From a virus: a stretch of 57,892 nt of DNA. The position numbers were made by a program, and so were the translations under genes. Where the stretch lies: the IMG/VR virus record IMGVR_UViG_3300048793_000013, positions 1 through 57,892 of that record; one strand, given 5' to 3'. Shown here in pieces: positions 27,755 to 37,500 of this stretch. Positions within the stretch are counted from its first letter, which is position 1. The number at the start of each line of letters is the position of its first letter. A model generated the notes under the pieces. That model made no database searches. It was not told the DNA's origin and saw only the letters and a program-made list of their open reading frames with translations.

Positions 27755-27900
27755 CCGCCGATTTTAGCATACGTCGAATTGCATGAAAAGCCCGCAAATC
27801 ACATTTTCGTTACCCGTAACTATTGGAGAATTTGCCAGAAACCCATGTAAAATGGCCATTCCTGACAATTCTCAAAAACTCAATATGCTATAATGCGTTT
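27755..27900. promoter_or_regulatory. Divergent pair of extended -10 promoters
   Basis: Plus strand: TATGCTATAAT, a perfect TATAAT (27889-27894) with the TGC extension, driving the gene at 27957. Minus strand: TATGCTAAAAT (27771-27761), driving the lysis block from ATG 27739. The shared TATGCTAWAAT motif suggests both are read by the same polymerase form; neither has a good -35. Confidence 0.65.
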
Positions 27901-27956
27901 GTCGGGCTGGAAAACCCACCCGGCAGGCTGTTTGAAAATGTGAAAGGGGAATACCA

Positions 27957-28499
27957 ATGACTGAACGCTATCAGTCCGTCAACGGGGCGTGGCCGGAAGG
28001 TACACGAGACGGACGCGACCTCAAGCCAACACCACAAGAGGCTATCACTGCGGCCAAGAAGCTCTATCGGTTTGCCATGAAGCAGCCATTCCGTGGCAAG
28101 GTGAATCTGACGAGTGGACGACGCATCACATGGATCAGGAACCATGTGCTCCACGTCAACCCGGACGAACGCGACGGTGGGTGGCATGAGATAGTCCACT
28201 CCATGTCCCACTATTGCGCTCGAAAACTCTATCGCCATGCCGTGGGTTTCAAACCACATGACCACCGGCATGCGTTCTTAGAACGCACGATGATAGAGCA
28301 CGTCGTCAATTCGGGATGGCTTGAAGGAAAGCTACGGCGACCGGAAAATCCGAAACCTGAAAGCGATGTGAAGACCGTTCGCTACCAACGAACGCTTTCC
28401 AAGATTGAGACATGGGAGAAAAAGGCAAAGCGAGCGGAGAATGCATTGAAGAAACTTGTGGCAACGAAACGATACTATGAACGGACGATCTCAGTGTGA
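27957..28499 (+). CDS. HExxH metallopeptidase-like protein (180 aa)
   Basis: GGWHEIVHSMSHY contains HExxH (His77, Glu78, His81) with a further His at 85, and a following helix HDHRHAFLERTMIEHVV could give the third ligand. The C-terminal third is a basic coiled coil (LSKIETWEKKAKRAENALKK). The zinc-peptidase look is clear, the substrate unknown. GAAAGGGG precedes the ATG, and a strong extended -10 promoter and a terminator make it a stand-alone plus-strand unit. Confidence 0.6.
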   Translation: MTERYQSVNGAWPEGTRDGRDLKPTPQEAITAAKKLYRFAMKQPFRGKVNLTSGRRITWIRNHVLHVNPDERDGGWHEIVHSMSHYCARKLYRHAVGFKPHDHRHAFLERTMIEHVVNSGWLEGKLRRPENPKPESDVKTVRYQRTLSKIETWEKKAKRAENALKKLVATKRYYERTISV

Positions 28500-28505
28500 T
28501 CCAAA

Positions 28506-28535
28506 GGCCGCACTCTCACGGGTGCGGTCTTTTTC
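28506..28535 (+). terminator. Intrinsic terminator after the metallopeptidase-like gene
   Basis: CCGCAC-TCTCACGG-GTGCGG (28508-28527) followed by TCTTTTT. On the minus strand it also lies at the end of the giant late gene, so it can separate the two convergent units. Confidence 0.8.
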
Positions 28536-31500
28536 TATGCTCCCAATGTTACTTCGAGGTTGCCCCGCTCATGTGGAATTGGTTTGACATCCGGATTCGA
28601 CGGCGCATTAGGCGCCGCTTTCTTTTCAACGCTCGCCAACGCGCTACGACACCAAGCATTCCACTGGGAAATGTCGTAATCGTGTTCGGTAAGCCATTGT
28701 CGTTCGGCGATATTTCCGTGGTCTTTATGGGCGGTTTTATATATGACAACTCGCTCCTTACCGGACGGCTCACGCCCGTACTTTGTCTTGAAGGCTGCAA
28801 GGGCTTCCTTCATCGCCTTGTACTCTGCCACCTCATGACGAAGCAGCGGTTGAACCGGATCAAGCGGCTTGCCGTTGTTCATAATCCGACGCGGCAGGGA
28901 CTTGTCATAGTAGAAGATATCTCCCGCCTTGGAAAGTTCTGAAATTACGTTCACGTCATATGTGTGGTTGATTACCGGCCAATCATGATCGCTGTCTTTC
29001 AATGGCTTGGTGGTGTCGCCATTGGCCAACCAGTCCTTGAAGTCATCAATGGACATTTCTACCATATGGCCGAGTCGCTTGCCACCCTTCCCGTCAGAGA
29101 ATCCTTTGAGGTAGACGGCTTTGGCTTGGGCAGCAGAGCCGAACGCCAGCATGCATTTGTGCTCATCATACTTGCCGGTCTCAGCGTTCAATTGATCGAT
29201 GACAAACACCTTGCGAGAGGCACGGTGCGGCCCGACGTAGCAATCAACACAATCCTGATCAGCACCGGTAGTCCGCTTGAGGTAGCCATACGCCGCCGGC
29301 ATTGTGACGGACCAACGCTTATCATCAGGGCCGATGCCTGATCGTTCATGCCCCTTGGCATTTTCAATTGCGATATCGAGCCCGTGCACATTGATATGTG
29401 CCTTGCGATAGTTGCCAGCCTCTTTCTGTGCCTCAGTTGGGTTGCTGTCAATGTAGTGTGCCATGACGCGGCCACCTCTGGCGCGTTCCTCGGGGCGGGC
29501 CTCTCTCAATCTGTCCTTTGCACTATCCGATAGATAACGCCATTTGACCTTACCTGGAATATTGCGGCGATCGATCTTGTCGAGATAGTGAAGGCGCCCG
29601 GCCGACGTAAGTTCATTGTCCCACCATGCCTCATCGTCAACTTTAGGTGCCGTGGCCTCTTGTGGCTTAGATTCTGATGTTTGAGCCGAGGGCGATGGCT
29701 TGGCGGCTGGCGCTTGCTCACCCAACGGCTTATACAGCCGTGCCCCACGCATTTCCTTTGGTTCTGTGATTGGCGCCACCGGTTCGGACTGCTTGGCCTT
29801 CACCTCAGCAGAGTGCACGTCGGGATGCTTTGGCGCCTTGATGGCCTTAGTAAACTCATCCAGTTTCTTGAGAGATTCCTGATATTCTTTTTCCTTCGGC
29901 CATGCGGTCGTTAGTGTCTTTTCCAACCGCTCTACACTCTTTCGCTCGTTCGCTAGTTCTTTTTCCAGCCGAGTTGGGTTATCCTTAATGTTACCGAGAA
30001 TGTTTTCAAACCGGCGTATCAACCCGGCCGGGTCTGTATGCTCGTTGATGACAGTTTGGTTTACAGCGGCATATCTGGAATTTCCTACAAGTGACGGCGT
30101 TGCCTCTAACGAAGTACCGTCTCCATCCCAGACATGACGCAATTGAATGTTCATGTCAAAACCTGACATGCGGCCGACATTTACGACCTTCGGGGTATAG
30201 AACTTCTGTCCACCACCAAAAGTCTTCAGCCTATCAAGGATTTCATCCCCGGCTGCCTTGCGCTCGGTTATCGTCTTGCCGTCGAGATCGACTGCAAATT
30301 TCTTGCCGGAGGTATCCGTAACGCGGCCGGCATCTTCTTTCGCCCCAGGTAGTGCAGTTTCGTATTGCTCAATCCGAGACTTGGCGGCATTGCCTTCGCC
30401 AAACGCCCGAGACTTGGTTTGGTCGTACACCCGCTTTTGCGACGTGAGCATGCGCACATTGCGGTCAAGTTCGGCATGTTCCAGGATACGAGGATCACCC
30501 GACGCTGCGGCTTTCATCTGCGCTGCATCAGGCAGCGGGTTGTCGATGTCCTCTGCCCAACGAGAACCCTTGGCACCGGACATAACCTGATTGAGGAACC
30601 CGGCTTTACGCTCTAGCGTCTGCCACATGAAAGCGTCAAATGACTTCTCAGTCACATAGCGGTAGATATCGACGTTCGAGTTTAAGTTGCCTTGGCGGAT
30701 AATGCGGCCGTCACGCTGTTCAACTTCTGCCGGCTTCCATGGTGCGTCAAGATGGTGCATCGCAATCAGACGATCCTGCACGTTCGTGCCGACGCCCATC
30801 TTTTCTGTGGAACCCATCAGAACGCGGATATCGCCGTCGCGCACTTTCTTGAACAGCTTTGCCTTCTTGATGTCGTCAGTAGCGTCGTGGATGAAGGCTA
30901 TTTCATGGGACGGAATGCCCTTGGCTACAAGACGCTGCTTGAGATCATCGTAGACGCTGAAGTCAGACGCGCCTTCCTCATCCCCCCCCTCTTCAGCCGA
31001 CTTTGCCTTACCCTTCCTGGCATTCTTTGGCGTCCCCATGTCGAGGAACACCATTTGAACCGTTCCAGGCTCTTTTCCGTTTTCCCATATCTTGTGGATG
31101 TTGCCGACAGCCTTAGCTACCTTGCCTTGAGGATTGAAGTCGAAATCAGCTAGTGTCCCAGGATTTGGCATATTCGATAAAGCATATTGGTCCGAGACAT
31201 TGTTGCCTATAAGCCTACCGTCAGTTGCCACCTTGCGGGCCGCAGTGCCAACGCTTGCAGCCATGGGTGCGCCCTTCTCAGGACGCACTCCCTTTAATAG
31301 TTCAAGTGACTTGATAACCCCTTGAACAAAGTTCTCCTCCGCAGACGACAGCTTGGCATTTACAATATGCGTCTTGGCTTCCGGCGCTGGCAACTTGAGC
31401 ATGGCCGCTGTCTTGGTATCGGCAATTTCGGAATAGAGAGAAATCAACTCCGGGATGTTGACGAACCTGGAGAACGATGCAACGTCCTTGAATGTGCGGC

Positions 31501-34500
31501 CATCTTGCGACAACTCGGTGTTAGTTGCTACCTTACCGAACGTGTTTGCCCATGCATCGAACGTTTCAAGCCCGCGCTCCTTCAGCTTGTCGTATTGAAG
31601 GTACCGCTGCATGGTCCACATTTCGGCCATGGTATTCGATATCGGCGTGCCGGTCGCAAATACAGCCGATCGGCCCGGACGGTTCTGTTCTAGGTACCGC
31701 GTCTTGAGGAACAAGTCTTCGGCGCGCTGTGATGCATTTTGGGCAAGACCCTTGACGCGATCAAACCGCGTTATGAAGTCGAGATTCTTGTACTTGTGGG
31801 CCTCGTCCACATACATGAAGTCAATGCCAGACTCCTCGAATGTCGTACCTTCGTCCTTGCGTTCCTCGTTCATCAACTTATCGAGTTTTTTTCTGAATGT
31901 CTTCTTTCTCTTTTCCATAGCCTTTACGGTTGGAGAGTTTTTGCCGCCTTCCTGTTCTTCGGCCTTTTGAACGCGCTCTAGTTCGTCCATCTGGTCCCTG
32001 ATGAACTTCTCGCGGAAATCACGTTGCATGTTGATGCGGCCGAATGCATCGTGCGTAAAAATAACGCCGTCCCAGTCGTTCGACGCTACCTTGGCAAGGA
32101 ACTTCTTACGGTTGTCCCTTGTCATCTCATCCTTTTCAGCGACAAGAATTTTGGCGTCCGGATATGCCTGAATAAATTCGCGGGAGAATTGCTCCAGCAT
32201 GTGGTTTGGAACCACATAGGCAGGCTTGTTGATAAGTCCGAGGCGCTTCTGTTCCATGCCGGAAGCGATCATTGATACAGTCTTACCACTACCGACAGCA
32301 TGCGCCATCAGAGTGTTGCCTTTCTGGATAATCCGCCAAACGACATCAAGCCGATGCTTGCGACCAGCAAAGTCAGGATTTAGCCCCGGCAACGTCAAGT
32401 GCGAACCGTCGTGATTTTCACCAACTAGGTCATTGTGGAGGCGGTTATAGATGCCTTCCAACAATTGAGAGCGTTCCGGGTCCTGCCATACCCAACCCTC
32501 GATACCCTTCTCAGGATCGCCCGTGAATGCTTCCTTAAGCAGTTCTGTCTTGACGCGGGCTTCTTCGGTCTTCGTTGTGTTTACCGCCCTGTGGCCGTCC
32601 CTATCCGGCGGATCGCGGACGGTAATAGGGCGCCCATTCATTGCCGATTCGGCAATCTCATCTACCCCAACCTCTTTTGTCCCGTACTTGGCACGGGCGT
32701 CGCCATCGAAGTACGATGCCTTAACCCGCCAATCGCCCGTGACTGGCACCTTGACAACCTTGATGCCACCCCCGCCAATCTCTTTGAGAAAATCCTCATA
32801 GACCGCCTCAGGCACCCACGGAGCCCCGAATTGGGCCGTAATTTCGGGACCAACCAGCGGCGTAGGCTGTACCTTTTCGAGCGCTGCAACATTACGCAAG
32901 TATGATGGATCATTGGCGGCGATCGACCGGGCATCCTCCAGTTTTTTTATGACGTTGCCAGACAGATACCTTGACGCTGTTTCCCATGCACGCCCGTCCG
33001 GATTTTGAAAGACCGTATCACCCAACGCGCTGATTGCAGCCTCGTGACTGTCTACACCAAGCGACTGCGCAATATGGTCTAGGTCAACGCCACCTTTATC
33101 ATTGAGAGATGCAGCGAGAGCATCAGACGGCCCGTTAATCTGCCGTTCCATCGGAGGCCGGATGACATCCTTAGTGAAAATGTCGGCCAGCTTGGTTTTT
33201 CCAGTCTCGGAATCATAGTTCTCAATGGAAGATACTTTCCATGAGTCGGGATCATTCCGAAATGCCTTGAAATTTGGATGACGCACAAGAACAACATTCT
33301 CGCCAGCCTTGTTGAGGCGCGAGGTGACGGTCTTCTCTTCTTTATTGATTGGGCCGTAGAGATCGACGAAATTATCATACTTCTTGCGCAAATCGGCGCG
33401 GAGAGCATCCTTGTCGCCCACGCCATCAATCTGCGCTCGCATCAGATCGTTGTAGGTATCTCTAATTCCGATGAGTTTCTTAACACGGGACGCCTCGATC
33501 GTCCCTATATCATGCTCATGTCCCTGCCCTTCGCGACGCTGATAGAGCTTCCCATCCTTCAAGAAGAACGCGCCATCCTTGATTCCTGCGCCAATTTCGT
33601 TGCTGTGAATCGGCGGTGGTGGCGGCGTATCGCGCACAAGCATCGCCCCTGCCGGCATATCATTTCGCGCTGCCTCAGCAATCTTTTGTTGCATGCCATC
33701 AGGGTCGCCAATCAGAACAGGCTCATTAGCGCGATGTTGTGTGCCCTGTAGACGCATTTCCCCAAGCATCATTTGTGGACGGTCAGAAAAATACTCATTG
33801 ATCTTTGTTGGCCCTTCGGGGGTCTGAATTGTTTTCAAGTCTGTCCATTTTACCCCATTGAAAGGCTGTTCACCCGGAACTTTCTTGCGCAGGAAAATAA
33901 TATCAGTCGTTACCTGTGTGCCTGCGTTCGACGCAAAGGCACCCTTGCTGCCACCGGGAAGACGGATAGCGCCCACAAGATCGGAAGTGTTTGCCAGTAG
34001 ACGACGTACATTGGCGTGCGTAGGTGCGTCCATTGTGTGAGATGACGTGATGAACGACACGATGCCACCAGGGCGCACCTTGTCGAGCGCCTTGATGAAA
34101 AAGAAGTTGTGAATCGAGTGTGAACCGTATGGCTTTTCCTCAACAGGGTAGTTGCCAAACGGCACGTTTGAAATTGCCAAATCGTAGTGGTTTGCCGGTC
34201 GCTTCAAGTCTTCGAAACCGTGAACATTGACCTCGGCGCCACCATAGAGCTTCTTGGCAATGCGGCCGGTGACGGAATCCAACTCAACGGCCGTCCATGC
34301 CGTCTTTGGCGTCCATTTATCGGGAATCAACCCAATAAAGTGCCCTATTCCGGCCGATGGCTCTATGGCCATGCCACCTTCGTATCCGAGATGATCCATG
34401 GCATCCCACATGCCGCGAACAACATCAGGCGACGTGTAGTGAGCATTCGGTGTCGAGGCGCGGGCAGAATCATACTCTTCGTCGGTCAACAGGGCCTTGA

Positions 34501-37500
34501 GTTGGCCACGCTCAGCTTCCCACTGTTTCCGGTAATCCCCCTTGAACATATCTTGAGCGTGAGCACCCCAGCCGGTGTACTTGACCAGCTTTGCCTTTTC
34601 CTCTGGGGTCGCATCGCGATTTTCGTCCTCAATCTGCTTGAGAACCTTGATGGCCTCTATGTTGCCGCGAACTTTCTGCTTTGCTCCGCCCTCGCCAACC
34701 AAATCCTCATCGGTAATGCGATAGTTCGACCGCGAGCGTTCGGCGATCTTCAGTTCTGCGTCTCTTCGTCCTCTGATGACGGCGGGAGGGGCTGGTTTAT
34801 CAGTTCCTCCCTCACCAGTTCGTCCACCTCCATCCGGCGGTTTTGTAACGCTCTCACTTTTTCCAGGTGTGGGAGTTTCTGGACCTCCGGGGTGTTGAGG
34901 TATTGGTGCATGAGGCTCGCCAACCTCTCCTCGGCTTCCTCCCCCACCGAAGAGAGATAGTTGTTCAGGTCGCCGGACTGGCGTAGCTGCGCCAGCATTT
35001 GCGGGTTGGCGTCCTCCAGGAACTTGCGGTGCATTTCCGCGTAATCCTTCGCCGAGTACATCCTTTGGCCCTCCGAATAAGTCTTCCTGGCCGGCAGCGG
35101 TACGCTTCTTGGCCTGCATCAGGGGCGGTTGCTCTTCTCCCGGCCGGGCAGATTCAGCCGCCCTACGCGCCCCCGCTTCGAGGATGGCTTGCTCGTTGCC
35201 GATTGGTAGCGGCTCCGTCCGTAGTGGACGGCCCCTAACGTCGCGAGAGGCTACTTCTCTTCGGAGTTGATCGGCTCCCTGTTTTTCTACCCGTTCCGGG
35301 CCACCGGCCTCATCGACACGCCTCATGACTTCTTTCAACATTCGGCCTTTGAGCGCCTTGTATTCCTCTTTGTTCCCTCTCAGGCTAGCCTTGTCCCCAC
35401 GAAACGCAGACAATTCGTCAGCCGTCAACACCTTTGGATAGAATCTTGCCCATCCGACATAGGAAGGTGTGCGTACCGCAGCTTCTACGTCAAAGGTAAT
35501 GCCGTCACGGGTAAACGGCCCCTCGACCAGGAACCCCTTAGAAGACCCGGACGGGTAATCATCAACAGGGCGTGTCTTGCGCAACTTAAGCCCCGTGACA
35601 GTCTCGACTTTGGGATAATCACGTTCCGGATTCTTGGTCAGAAACCGAATATCCATATCGATCGGTTCGTTGGGCCTAACGCGGGCATAGGTGCGCGATA
35701 CGAGGGAGCCGCCCATGACAACTTTGATGTCAGGGCCGAGCTTGTCTTGCCACTCACCGGCAACCTTGTTGGCGGTTGAAATAAGCTTGCCGGCGTCAGG
35801 TTCTTCCGGCCTGAGTTTTACTGGGACTTTTGGTCCAGCAGCACGGAAGATTTTGCCTTGATCGCCTTCTCCGCCCGCTGCTTCAAGTCCTTCGCGGCCT
35901 TCGCCAACCCCGGATCGCCGTATTTGGTCGCCACCCGCTGGAACGCCCTCGCCATTACCAGGGCCATTGCGGTCGGGAACCTCTTCTCCATAGCCTTCCC
36001 ATCCTTTGTCACGAGCGATTTTCTGGATATCTCGCCGTTCAACCGGTGCCAGCCCTAGATCAAGTCCCGGTTCGGCCGTAACCTTGCGTGCCTCATCGGC
36101 ATAGAACCCAAGTGCATCACTAATCCTCTTGCTGCCAAGTGCCCGACGATTCCCCCGCATGTCAAGCTCAGGAGCATAGAAAGCCCGCATGAAGCCCTCG
36201 ACGGTATCAGGTATCTTATTGAAAGCATCTGACTGTGCCAAGTAGGTGTCGAGTTTTGTCCCCTCCCCACGGATTTTTGCCGTCCGCTTGACCGCTTCCA
36301 TGAGGTCCGGGGTGGCATCCATATCCGGCCGGACACGTCCTGCCTCGACATCAGCCCTCAATCTGGCCCATTTTGGTGCCACGGTTGCCAACGCATTGGA
36401 GATCGAGCGGATTTCATCATCCGTCGATTCAGCAATACGTGCTATCACCCCGACATCGCCGTATGCCTTGGCAAAGACGGCATTGCGCAACCGGGTAGCG
36501 CCTTCAGCCGATAACTGCCCAGATGCGTCCATAAGAGCACCTTGTTCGGCCTGGGGGAGTTCCTGGACGAAGCGGCGAACAAAATCACGGTTTGCCCCAA
36601 TATCATTTGGATTGTGCAGGAGATTGAGCGTCTTATCATCGATCAGCTTGGCATCGCCACGCGCTCGTTCGGTGGCCGACATGGCAAGCGTAGACGCCTG
36701 ATTAGCCCCGGCCGTGAAGGCTTGCCGCTCTTGTGGCGACATCGGCGTAATGCGCTGACGCACCAATACCGGATTGCGATACTGGGAAACGTCAACACCC
36801 TGCCGGGCGAGCCATTCACGGTATTCTTGAACCTTAGCCCCACCTTCGCCATAGACATTGCGAAGCGCTAATACTCGGCCGTTGCCACTCTCGACCATGC
36901 CGTCTGGGCCAACGATAGGCGCTCCGCGATCGGCTTCAGCGGAGTAGCCTAGACGCTCAGGATCGAGATTGGATGCAATATCGCGAACTTGGGCTTGGCT
37001 GGCTGCACGGCTGCGCTGGCGCGGCTGTAGGGCCTTGTCGTATCCGGCGTCTTGGGAGGTCTTGAGGCTGGAAGCCTCGACCACAACCGGCGCTACATCA
37101 ATGGCAGTACCGTCAGCGGTCGATACACGGTGCGGGCGTAGGTTGGAAGGCTCGGCGCCGATCAGCCCTTGGGCGGCGGCGAAGGGGGATGGTTCTTGGC
37201 CTTGACCATTGCCGCCAGCTTCGCTGTCGCCTCCTCGAAGTGCCGGCTGGACATCTCGTCCATTTCGGCTGGCGTCGGCGATTTCCGCACTGATGTGGTC
37301 GGCAAGTTGGCCATTTCCCTCAATTATCCTCGTTGGTCTCTCGGAAGTGTCAGCGTCTAGGAAGTCATTCGCCTCACCTCTCAATGTATAAGCGGTCTGA
37401 CGCGGTTTGTCACCAACTTCCTTGATGTAATTTGGGTCTACAAGCCGTCCGGTATCAAGGAAACGCTTGATGTTGCGGCGGCCGGAAATCTCAGGCGTTG

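Noticed and set aside
33079-33429. 116-codon alternate frame within the giant gene
   Set aside because: The giant frame here encodes a well-structured domain, and the alternate product is Ser/Arg/Met-rich with no ribosome site, unlike the two overprinted candidates.
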